A stretch of 51,377 bases of DNA from Pseudoflavonifractor phocaeensis (GTDB taxonomy: Bacteria; Bacillota; Clostridia; Oscillospirales; Oscillospiraceae): contig NZ_JACLZC010000015.1 in assembly GCF_016901735.1 (NCBI RefSeq), positions 1-51,377 on the forward strand, in the 5' to 3' direction. The notes below the pieces were generated by a model. The model searched no databases and had not been told where the DNA came from. It saw nothing but the letters and a program-made list of their open reading frames with translations. Of the stretch, positions 42,713 through 49,311 are shown one piece after another; position 1 is the stretch's first letter, and each line of letters begins with the position of its first letter. The translations under genes and the position numbers were made by a program.

Positions 42713-44122
42713 ATGAAAGCAAGCCGCAAAGCAAACGGGGGCTTCCGGATGCCCCATGTGTTTATCATCCTGCTGGTCATGATGCTGGCTGTGGTGATTC
42801 TGTCCTACCTCATCCCCAGCGGGTCCTATACCCGGGTGGTGGACGAGGCCACCAACATCACCGTGGTGGTGCCGGGCACTTTCCAATATGTGGAAAATGA
42901 GACGCCCATCACCTTTATGAACTACTTTGAGGCGGTCTACCAGGGCTTTGTCAACGGCGCCTCCATCATGGCCACCTTGTTCATCAGCTCCGGCGTCATC
43001 TACCTCCTGGAGGTGAACGGCGCTTTCAGCGCGGGGATCAATATCATCCTGCGCAGGACAAAGGGCCGGGAATTTTCGGTAATTTTCCTCTTTTACAGCA
43101 TTTTTGTCCTCTTCGGCGTCCTGGGCTTCGGCGAGGCCGCCTATCCCTTCTACCCCTTGGCGGTGTCCATCGGATTTTCCCTGGGCTATGACCGGGTGGC
43201 CGGCGCCGGTATGGCCATTGTGGGCAGTACCGTGGGCTTTACCTCCGGCCTCATCAACGTCTTTACCACCGGCGTGTCCCAGCAGATCGTGGGCCTCCCC
43301 CTCTTTTCCGGCATCGGCTTCCGGACGGTGGGCCTGGCGGTGTTTTATGTGATCGGCCTGGTGGGCCTCTATCGCTACTGCAAAAAAATCAAGCGGGACC
43401 CCTCCCTCAGCATCGTCAGGGAGGAGTATGAGGCCCAGAACGGACAGCAGTCGGACGGAGAAGCGGACATGGAGGAGATGACGCCCGCCCGCGGGCTGGG
43501 CCTGCTGGCCTTTCTGGCCGTCATCGTGGTGCAGGGCGTGGGCTGCATCAAGCTCAACTGGTCTTTCCCCCAGATCGGCGCCATCTATGTCATCCTGGGC
43601 GTCTTGCTGACCGTGATCTTCCGCATCAATCCCAGCGAGGCCTGCAATCTCTTCTGCCAGGGCGCGCTGCGGGTCTTTGCCGCGGCCTTCGCCGTGGGTC
43701 TGGCCCAGTCGGTGGTGGTGCTCATGAATCAGGCCCGCATCATGGATACCATCGTACACGCCATGTCCGTCCTGCTGGAAAACAAGGGGGCGATCCTGGC
43801 CCTTCTCATCATCTTCCTGTTTGTGACCCTCTTTAACTTCCTGGTGGTATCGGGCAGCGGAAAGGCGGTCATCATCATGCCCATCCTCCAGCCTCTGGGC
43901 GAGCTGCTCAACATCAACCAGCAGATCCTGGTGCTCACCTATCAGTACGGCGACGGCATCACCAACAGCTTCTGGCCGGGCAGCTCCCTGGTGCAGCTCT
44001 CCATGTGCGGACTGGACTACGGCTCCTGGCTGAAGTTCTGCTGGAAGATCTATCTCTCCTTCATCGTAAGCGCCTTTGCCCTCATCATGGTGGCCAACGC
44101 CATCGGATACGGCCCCTTCTGA
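42713..44122 (+). CDS. YfcC/DcuC-family carrier (dicarboxylate or amino acid)
   Basis: A 469-residue protein with about 12 membrane helices. It opens MPHVFIILLVMMLAVVILSYLIPSGSYTRV, a hallmark of the YfcC/arginine-ornithine-antiporter branch of the C4-dicarboxylate anaerobic carrier family. Other motifs are GFGEAAYPFYPLAVSIG and VVSGSGKAVIIMPIL. A hydrophilic loop at about 225-260 divides the two halves. It is translated just after the M20 enzyme and is the likely importer of its substrate or exchanger of its product. Its end lies only three bases from the convergent gene. Confidence 0.9.
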   Translation: MKASRKANGGFRMPHVFIILLVMMLAVVILSYLIPSGSYTRVVDEATNITVVVPGTFQYVENETPITFMNYFEAVYQGFVNGASIMATLFISSGVIYLLEVNGAFSAGINIILRRTKGREFSVIFLFYSIFVLFGVLGFGEAAYPFYPLAVSIGFSLGYDRVAGAGMAIVGSTVGFTSGLINVFTTGVSQQIVGLPLFSGIGFRTVGLAVFYVIGLVGLYRYCKKIKRDPSLSIVREEYEAQNGQQSDGEADMEEMTPARGLGLLAFLAVIVVQGVGCIKLNWSFPQIGAIYVILGVLLTVIFRINPSEACNLFCQGALRVFAAAFAVGLAQSVVVLMNQARIMDTIVHAMSVLLENKGAILALLIIFLFVTLFNFLVVSGSGKAVIIMPILQPLGELLNINQQILVLTYQYGDGITNSFWPGSSLVQLSMCGLDYGSWLKFCWKIYLSFIVSAFALIMVANAIGYGPF

Positions 44123-44125
44123 CCG

Positions 44126-44941
44126 CTACGCCCGGACAAAGCGGCGGCTTTCCTCCCGCCCGGTGACGCGGAAGAGCGCCACGGCGTATCCCGCCCCGCA
44201 GGGGGCCTCATGGCTGAGCAGACGGGGGGCGACGGACCGCCCGTCCAGCGCCCCCGCCATGATCTGAAACGCGCGGAGCCCGCACCCCGCCGCCTGCCGG
44301 TCCTCCGGAGGCGTTTCCATGAGCAGTTCCACAAATTCCCCCGACGCCAGCGCCGCCGTTATCCGTTCCTCGCGCTCCGGCGTACTCCCGTCCTCCTCCC
44401 GCCGGCGGGCCAGATTGCCGCTGGCCACCAACAGCGCGCGGCGTCCCAGAGCCTCCGCCGCCTCGGCCGCGCATTTTCCCAGCCGGTAATGGGCCGCCGG
44501 CCCGCAGCCGGACACCCCGATACGCACGATGGGACAGGTGACCCCCGCTTTGTGGAGAAAGTACAGCGGGACCGTCACCCCGTGGTCCAGCCATCCCGCC
44601 TGGGAACCAAAGACGCCGGTTTTGAGTCCCGCCCGCTGGGCCCGGCTGGCGATCACTTCCCGCAGCTGGGTGTCGTATCCGGTCTGGAGCCGGACCTGGG
44701 GCGCGCCGAAGTCCGACAGATCCCCCGCCGCGCCGCCCCCTGACGACAGGTGAAAATAATCCTCATATAGGCCCGTATGAGACGAGACCACCATGAGTAC
44801 GTCCGGCTCCCACCGCGCCGCCTGGGCGGCCACGGCGCGGATGGCGCTCTCGGTGTCAGACAGCGCCCGCTCCCGCCCTCTGCCCACTTCGGGCAGGAGC
44901 GCCGGAGGATGGGGCACCAAAATTGCGCCGAGCATCGGCAT
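44126..44941 (-). CDS. LigB/MEMO-like class III extradiol dioxygenase-fold protein
   Basis: A 271-residue protein (GGGAGTGATGAACA upstream). Fold motifs: VPHPPALLPEVG near the start, VVSSHTGLYEDYF (His about 55), and LDHGVTVPLYFL (about 118-129). The last motif is altered: ASGNLARRREEDG where GDLSH is usual, so one metal or catalytic His is missing. In Firmicutes this fold occurs as AmmeMemoRadiSam protein B, often fused to an AMMECR1 domain and next to a radical SAM gene. Here it stands alone. An oxygen-using ring-cleavage role is unlikely in an anaerobe. Confidence 0.78.
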   Translation of the reverse strand: MPMLGAILVPHPPALLPEVGRGRERALSDTESAIRAVAAQAARWEPDVLMVVSSHTGLYEDYFHLSSGGGAAGDLSDFGAPQVRLQTGYDTQLREVIASRAQRAGLKTGVFGSQAGWLDHGVTVPLYFLHKAGVTCPIVRIGVSGCGPAAHYRLGKCAAEAAEALGRRALLVASGNLARRREEDGSTPEREERITAALASGEFVELLMETPPEDRQAAGCGLRAFQIMAGALDGRSVAPRLLSHEAPCGAGYAVALFRVTGREESRRFVRA

Positions 44942-45013
44942 TGTTCATCACTCCCAATCAAATCCAAACCCGTTTGTTCCCAAACCCGCGGACCGGAACA
45001 AGCACTCCTTTTT

Positions 45014-45042
45014 ATTGTACGGTATCATGCTTCCCCTTACAA
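45014..45042 (-). promoter_or_regulatory. Promoter of the LigB/MEMO-like gene
   Basis: Minus-strand -35 TTGTAA (45037-45042), 17 bases, -10 TACAAT (45014-45019), about 70 bases before the start codon. Confidence 0.6.
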
Positions 45043-45056
45043 GGAGGAGCCATTCT

Positions 45057-45152
45057 ATGACAACGCTTTTTGTGCAAAAAATTATCGCTTCTCTTTTGGC
45101 GTCCGCCATCTGGTTTTCTCCTTGCAAGGGAATGCGCCAAATGGTATCCTAG
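45057..45152 (+). CDS. Possible 31-residue peptide gene
   Basis: ATG 45057 follows an excellent ribosome site (AAGGAGGAGCCATTCT) and gives a 31-residue peptide. It has Lys at position 8, a hydrophobic stretch IIASLLASAIWF (9-20) and a basic tail with one Cys. It looks like a small membrane peptide or leader peptide. Its end overlaps the promoter of the DUF1292 gene (45122-45150), which argues either for a leader peptide or for chance. Confidence 0.35.
   Translation: MTTLFVQKIIASLLASAIWFSPCKGMRQMVS
45122..45150 (+). promoter_or_regulatory. Promoter of the DUF1292 gene
   Basis: -35 TTGCAA (45122-45127), 17 bases, -10 TATCCT (45145-45150), about 28 bases before the start codon. Confidence 0.55.
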
Positions 45153-45183
45153 GACTATCCCAGAGAGAAAAGGAGGAGTATCG

Positions 45184-45462
45184 ATGGACAATGAAATGGA
45201 GATGGACAACATCGTCTCCCTGACCGACGAGAACGGCAACGAAGTCCGCTTTGAATTTCTGGATCTGGTGGAGTATGACGGGGGAGAATACGTCGTACTG
45301 CTGCCCGAGGGCGACGACAGCGGCGAGGTGGTGATCCTGAAGCTCATCGAGACCGGCGACGAAGAGACCTATGCCGGCGTGGAGGACGAGGAGATCCTGC
45401 ACGAGGTTTTCCAGCGGTTCAAGGAAAAGTACAAGGATCAGTTTGACTTTGTAGACGAATGA
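45184..45462 (+). CDS. DUF1292 (YrzB-like) small acidic protein
   Basis: A 92-residue very acidic protein starting at ATG 45184 (AAAAGGAGGAGTATCG upstream). It has the DUF1292 pattern: IVSLTDENGNEVRFEFLDLV, EYVVLLPEG, and a final helix EILHEVFQRFKEKYKDQ. The family is common in Firmicutes, usually near yrrK/yrzL-type genes, and has no proven function. Here it stands alone between its own promoter and a strong terminator. Confidence 0.85.
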   Translation: MDNEMEMDNIVSLTDENGNEVRFEFLDLVEYDGGEYVVLLPEGDDSGEVVILKLIETGDEETYAGVEDEEILHEVFQRFKEKYKDQFDFVDE

Positions 45463-45508
45463 AAAACGGTCTCCCAAGGGCTTCACGCCCTTTGGGAGAC
45501 CTTTTTTG
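45463..45508. terminator. Bidirectional terminator
   Basis: Stem GGTCTCCCAAGGGC with GCCCTTTGGGAGACC (one bulge), A run before, TTTTTT after; between convergent genes. Confidence 0.9.
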
Positions 45509-45512
45509 TCTG

Positions 45513-46121
45513 TTAACGGGGCAGGCGCCCCTGGCGGACCACACGCCGCTTCATCAGCCCGTGCCGGTTGCAGCAGAGATAGAGCATCCCGCCCCCCTGG
45601 AAGCGGAACCGGCATTCCGCGTTTCCCTCCGGATAGAGCTTCACCAGCTGGAGCTTATCCGAGGTCACATAGGCCAGGAAGGAAATAAAGTGGGTTTTGG
45701 TCATGGGGTGCCGGACGGTGACGAAGGTCTCGTCCTCCACCTGCTCCATGGTGATTGCGTGGTCCTCGTCCGCCTCCTCGGCCTCCAGGGCGGGGAGCGA
45801 CACCCCGCAGCAGCTCACCAGCGCCTCTCCGGTGGCGTGGATCACGTTGCCGCAGATGGGACAGACGTAAAATTTCGCCCGGAGCAGGTTGGCCGACTTG
45901 TTCCGGTTGACCACCGTGTCCCCCGAAAGCAGCTCCATCACCGACACCCCCAGCGCCGCCGCCAGCGGCTCCAAAAGCGAGATGTCCGGAAAGCCCTTGG
46001 CGGTCTCCCATTTGGATACGGTTTTGCTGCTCACGTCCAGGCGCCGGGCCAGCTCCGCCTGGGTCAGGCCCCGCTCCTCCCGCAGCCGCTTGATGGTGCT
46101 GCCCGTTACATATGCGTTCAT
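45513..46121 (-). CDS. XRE-type DNA-binding protein fused to a desulfoferrodoxin (superoxide reductase) domain
   Basis: A 202-residue protein starting at ATG 46121 (GGAGG 7 bases upstream; the longer frame has no such site). Residues 8-65 are an XRE helix-turn-helix (IKRLREERGLTQAELARRLDV, SKWETAKGFP). Residues 84-110 carry a desulforedoxin-type iron centre: Cys87, Cys90, Cys104, Cys105. Residues 118-190 look like the superoxide-reductase fold, with all expected iron ligands: His121, His138 (HPM), His144 (TKTHF), Cys184 and His187 (CCNRHG). It probably senses superoxide or redox state, or reduces superoxide, and controls genes. It is divergent from an EamA exporter with a palindrome between the promoters. 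Confidence 0.88.
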   Translation of the reverse strand: MNAYVTGSTIKRLREERGLTQAELARRLDVSSKTVSKWETAKGFPDISLLEPLAAALGVSVMELLSGDTVVNRNKSANLLRAKFYVCPICGNVIHATGEALVSCCGVSLPALEAEEADEDHAITMEQVEDETFVTVRHPMTKTHFISFLAYVTSDKLQLVKLYPEGNAECRFRFQGGGMLYLCCNRHGLMKRRVVRQGRLPR

Positions 46122-46149
46122 GTTTTTCCTCCGACTCTTGTTTTTTTGC

Positions 46150-46178
46150 ATCATACCAGCAAACGGCCCGCCGCGCAA
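46150..46178 (-). promoter_or_regulatory. Promoter of the XRE-desulfoferrodoxin gene
   Basis: Minus-strand -35 TTGCGC (46173-46178), 17 bases, -10 TATGAT (46150-46155). Confidence 0.6.
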
Positions 46179-46179
46179 C

Positions 46180-46192
46180 CTACGCTTCGTAG
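46180..46192. promoter_or_regulatory. Palindrome between divergent promoters
   Basis: CTACG-CTT-CGTAG lies exactly between the two -35 boxes and is a candidate operator for the adjacent XRE protein. Confidence 0.45.
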
Positions 46193-46197
46193 ACGCC

Positions 46198-46226
46198 TTG
46201 ACGCCTTTGCCGCCGGGCCCTATAAT
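46198..46226 (+). promoter_or_regulatory. Strong promoter of the EamA exporter gene
   Basis: -35 TTGACG (46198-46203), 17 bases, -10 TATAAT (46221-46226). Confidence 0.85.
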
Positions 46227-46258
46227 AGCCTCAGCGATTTGCGGAAGGAGGAAGGGAT

Positions 46259-47149
46259 TTGGCGGAACAAAAAGACAAAGAGACAGGAAAAAGCCTCCTG
46301 TCTCTCCACGCTGCCGTGATGCTCTTTGGTCTTTCCTCGGTGCTGGGGCGGTTTGTGGACGCGCCGGCGGCGGCGGTGGCCGGCGGGCGGGTGGTCTGCT
46401 CCTCCCTGGCCTTGCTGCTTCTGGCTCTGGTGAGAAAAGAGCCGTTGCGGCTGCGCACATCCGGAGATCGGAAGCTGGCCATATTTGCCGGCCTGGTGCT
46501 GGCCATTCACTGGACCACCTTCTTCCAGTCCATCCAGACCGCCTCGGTGGCCATCGGCACCATTACCTTTTCCACCTTTCCCCTTTTCCTCACCTTCCTG
46601 GAGCCTCTCATCTTTCGTGAACCTCTCCGGCTCCGCAATCTGGGCACCGCCGCTCTGCTCCTGGCCGGCATATTCATCACCGTTCCGGAATTTTCGGTGG
46701 AAAACCGGACCACTGTGGGAATTTTATGGGGACTGGTGTGCAGTCTGGCCTATGCCGTTTTGTCCCTGGCGAACCGCCGCCTCTCCCGGCGCTATCCGGC
46801 CAGGACCATCTGCCTCTATGAACAGGGCACGGCGGCGGCGGCGCTCCTTCCGTTCCTCCTCTTTACGCCGGTCCAGTGGACCCCGCGGACCGTCGCCGGC
46901 ATTGCCGCCATCGGCTTTTTGTGCACCGCCTTCGCCCACTCCCTCTATGTCTCCGCCCAGCGCAAGGTGAGCGCGCAGACCGCCGGCATCATTTCCGGTC
47001 TGGAGACGGTATACGGCATCCTGTACGCCCTGCTCTTTTTGGGGGAAGTGCCCAGCCTCCGGGAAATCGCCGGCGGGCTGGTCATTTTAGGCGCCGCCCT
47101 GGCCGCCTCCCTCCGCCCGGCGAAGGAGCGGCCTCAACACGCAGCATAA
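46259..47149 (+). CDS. EamA/DMT-family transporter
   Basis: A 296-residue protein starting at TTG 46259 (AAGGAGGAAGGGA upstream). About ten helices form two EamA repeats: first repeat about 15-140 with FFQSIQTASVAIGTITFSTFPLFLTFLEPLIFRE, second about 150-288 with the equivalent ISGLETVYGILYALLFLGEVP. DMT exporters move amino acids, metabolites or drugs out of the cell. It is divergent from the XRE-desulfoferrodoxin regulator, which may control it in answer to oxidative stress. Confidence 0.9.
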   Translation: MAEQKDKETGKSLLSLHAAVMLFGLSSVLGRFVDAPAAAVAGGRVVCSSLALLLLALVRKEPLRLRTSGDRKLAIFAGLVLAIHWTTFFQSIQTASVAIGTITFSTFPLFLTFLEPLIFREPLRLRNLGTAALLLAGIFITVPEFSVENRTTVGILWGLVCSLAYAVLSLANRRLSRRYPARTICLYEQGTAAAALLPFLLFTPVQWTPRTVAGIAAIGFLCTAFAHSLYVSAQRKVSAQTAGIISGLETVYGILYALLFLGEVPSLREIAGGLVILGAALAASLRPAKERPQHAA

Positions 47150-47160
47150 AACACTCCGCC

Positions 47161-47189
47161 CCCCGGCAAAGTGTTCGTCTTTGCCGGGG
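47161..47189. terminator. Terminator between convergent EamA and bilS genes
   Basis: Perfect 11-bp stem CCCCGGCAAAG/CTTTGCCGGGG with a 7-base loop; T content after it is moderate on both strands. Confidence 0.7.
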
Positions 47190-47199
47190 GGCTTTGCCT

Positions 47200-47688
47200 T
47201 TACTCCTTTGGACCAACGGCCCGCCGCAGGCCCTCCAGATCCGCCTGGTCCGGGTGGCTCAGCGCCCGGTCGAAGTTGTCCAGCAGCATCTGCCGCTTGC
47301 CGCTCTCCTCCATGGCCTCGTAGCGGCGGCGCACGCCGGCGGGCATCCTGCCCTGGCACATATAGCGGCCGATCACGCGGGCTCCGGCGGGCAGCGTCTC
47401 CTCTACCCGGCGCAGAATCTGCGCAAAATACTCCGGCGCGCCGCCAAAACCGGCGGTGCCGAACAAAAAGACCTGCTGATTGGTCACAGTGCGCAAAAAC
47501 GCGGCGGTCTCCCCGTCACAGGTGCCCTTATCGGTCCAGAAGCCCACATAGAGCACCTCCGCCTCCAGCGCCCGGGCGTCCGGCCCGCCGCAGTAGAGGC
47601 AGTCCTCCGGGGGCAAAGTCTCCTTCAGGGTCTGGGCCAAACGGCCGGTATTGCCGGTCTTACTGCTGTATACAATGGCGTATTTCAT
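47200..47688 (-). CDS. bilS: Flavodoxin-like protein BilS
   Basis: A 162-residue flavodoxin-like protein with the FMN phosphate loop SSKTGNTGRLA near the start and FGTAGFGGAPEYF around residues 75-90. The C-terminal part is helical. Its ATG overlaps the bilR stop by four bases (ATGA). In gut Clostridia a flavodoxin-like BilS is encoded with bilirubin reductase BilR and is thought to support its electron supply. The same gene order MarR regulator, OYE-type reductase, flavodoxin is seen here. Confidence 0.85.
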   Translation of the reverse strand: MKYAIVYSSKTGNTGRLAQTLKETLPPEDCLYCGGPDARALEAEVLYVGFWTDKGTCDGETAAFLRTVTNQQVFLFGTAGFGGAPEYFAQILRRVEETLPAGARVIGRYMCQGRMPAGVRRRYEAMEESGKRQMLLDNFDRALSHPDQADLEGLRRAVGPKE

Positions 47689-48794
47689 AACTCGTTCCTT
47701 TCATAAATACAGGAAACCCCCCGATGGGCCAGCATCCCGCCCAGGCAGGCCCGGTTGCAGCGCACACAGCGCCGGATGGCTTCCGTGTTTTTACCCAACA
47801 CCTTGTTGGGCCAGTTGGGGTCGGCGATGAGCTGGCGGCTCATGGCGGCGCACTGGATGCGCCCCGTCCGCAGCTGCGCCTCGATAAAGTCCGGGTCGGT
47901 CAGTCCGCCCACGCCGCAGATGGGCTTGTCGGTCAGCGCCCGCACCCGGTCGCACAGGGGCAGAAAGCAGCCCTCCCCGCCAAACGCCGGGTGAGCGGCG
48001 GGCGGAATGGTGTCGCTCAGGTCGCCGTGGTCGGCCAGGGTCACATGGAAGCTGGTGACACCGGCCGCCTCCAGCAAAGGCACAAAGACCGGCAGCTCCT
48101 CTTCGGTCACCCCGGCGTTTCCGTAATGGGGCGCTTCCAGACGGACGGCCAGCTTATAGTCGATGGGCAGGTCCGGCGCGCACGCCCGCACCGCCTCCAC
48201 GGCCTCCACCGCAAACCGGACCCGCTCCTCCGGTCCGCCGCCGTAGCCGTCGGTCCGATGGTTGAACAGCGAAGAGCTGAAACTGCCGCACATCCGGTCG
48301 CCGTGGACCTGCACCATGTCAAAGCCCGCCTGCCTGGCCAGCGCCGCCGCCGGGCCAAAGGACCGGGTGATCTCCCGCACCTTACGGGCCGGCAAGCCGG
48401 TAATATAGGGCCCCACAGCCTCGTTGAGCAGGGTACGCAGCTGGGACTTGGAGATGCGTCCCGTCATCAGTCCGGGCAGATGGCGGACCATGGCCTTCCA
48501 GTCGGCGTCGGACTGGTGGAGCTGGGCGCAGAGCATACAGCCCTCCTCATGGACCGCGTCGGCCAGACGGCGGAACCAGTCAAAGCCTTTTCGATGATAG
48601 AGCGAGGGACCGAAGCCCCCCTTTCCCACCGGCACATCCCCCACGATTATCATGGCGCAGCCGCCGGCGGCAATGGCGCGCAGACGCTCCAGCTGGGTCT
48701 CCGGGGGAAGGCCCAGGGTGGTGGGCGCGAAAATCACCCGGTTTTTCAAGGTCAGTCCGCCGTAATCCAGGGGACTCGTCAGGTATTGGTACAT
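47685..48794 (-). CDS. bilR: Bilirubin reductase BilR (old-yellow-enzyme type)
   Basis: A 369-residue flavin TIM barrel of the NADH:flavin oxidoreductase family. It starts LTLKNRVIFAPTTLGLPPETQ. In the active-site region the usual HGAHGYL pattern is replaced by VHGDRMCGSFSS. Asp166 and Arg167 match, as I recall, the residue pair reported as characteristic of bilirubin reductases. FNHRTDGYGG and ICGVGGL follow, and the end has Cys residues (CVRCNRACLGG) as in related iron-sulfur members. It reduces bilirubin to urobilinogen. Its start overlaps the bilQ end by 16 bases; bilS follows with a four-base overlap. Confidence 0.9.
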   Translation of the reverse strand: MYQYLTSPLDYGGLTLKNRVIFAPTTLGLPPETQLERLRAIAAGGCAMIIVGDVPVGKGGFGPSLYHRKGFDWFRRLADAVHEEGCMLCAQLHQSDADWKAMVRHLPGLMTGRISKSQLRTLLNEAVGPYITGLPARKVREITRSFGPAAALARQAGFDMVQVHGDRMCGSFSSSLFNHRTDGYGGGPEERVRFAVEAVEAVRACAPDLPIDYKLAVRLEAPHYGNAGVTEEELPVFVPLLEAAGVTSFHVTLADHGDLSDTIPPAAHPAFGGEGCFLPLCDRVRALTDKPICGVGGLTDPDFIEAQLRTGRIQCAAMSRQLIADPNWPNKVLGKNTEAIRRCVRCNRACLGGMLAHRGVSCIYERNEL

Positions 48795-49204
48795 TTCTCT
48801 TGTGTGCCTCCTTGGGCCGCCTTATCCAGCAGGGACATCAGCTGCGCCCGCTCCTCCGGCGTCAGTGGGGCCAGGTGCTCCCTGTCCCAGTCAAAAAAGA
48901 CCTGATGACTCACCGCGAAGGCCGCCGCGCCTTTTTCGCTCAGCGCCATGCGGTAGGCCCGGCCGGATTTTTCCCGGGTCAGAAAGCCGTCCTCCACCAG
49001 CTTGAGGATGCTGCGCTGGGAGTAGCCCCAGTCCAGCCGGAGATCGGCCGTCAGCTGGGCCTGGGTACAGCCTGGATGTTTTCCCACATAGAGGATGAGG
49101 AAAAGGGACCCGAAATGCAGCCCCAATTCTTGCAGCCGGCTGCGGGTCAGGTCCGCAAAGCTGCGGTAAAACACCGTCGCCCGGTAGGCGAAGGTATCAA
49201 ACAT
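48779..49204 (-). CDS. bilQ: MarR-family regulator BilQ
   Basis: A 141-residue winged-helix regulator starting at ATG 49204 (AAAGAGGTGAAGCCC upstream). It has the MarR layout: LFLILYVGKHPGCTQAQLTADLRLDWGYSQRSILKLVEDGFLTREKSGRAYRMALSEKG, flanked by dimerisation helices. It is first in the bilQRS operon. The promoter carries two arms of a long dyad that fit a MarR dimer pair, so autoregulation is likely. The ligand may be bilirubin or a bile compound (inference). Confidence 0.85.
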   Translation of the reverse strand: MFDTFAYRATVFYRSFADLTRSRLQELGLHFGSLFLILYVGKHPGCTQAQLTADLRLDWGYSQRSILKLVEDGFLTREKSGRAYRMALSEKGAAAFAVSHQVFFDWDREHLAPLTPEERAQLMSLLDKAAQGGTQEKCTNT

Positions 49205-49220
49205 GGGCTTCACCTCTTTT

Positions 49221-49263
49221 CTTGACTTTGTCAAGTATATACAGTTTACTTGATAAAGTCAAG
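49221..49263 (-). promoter_or_regulatory. bilQRS promoter with MarR-type double operator
   Basis: Minus-strand -35 TTGACT (49257-49262), 17 bases, -10 TATACT (49234-49239). CTTGACTTTGTCAAG (49221-49235) and its inverted copy ACTTGATAAAGTCAAG (49248-49263, one mismatch) cover the -10 edge and the -35. Each arm is itself a partial palindrome. Confidence 0.8.
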
Positions 49264-49271
49264 TCCAAATC

Positions 49272-49305
49272 AAAAAAACCGTGCCGGTCCCAAGGACCGG
49301 CACGG
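49272..49305 (-). terminator. Terminator of the MATE gene
   Basis: Perfect 12-bp stem CCGTGCCGGTCC/GGACCGGCACGG with loop of three, followed on the minus strand by TTTTTTT. Confidence 0.92.
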
Positions 49306-49311
49306 CGTCCG

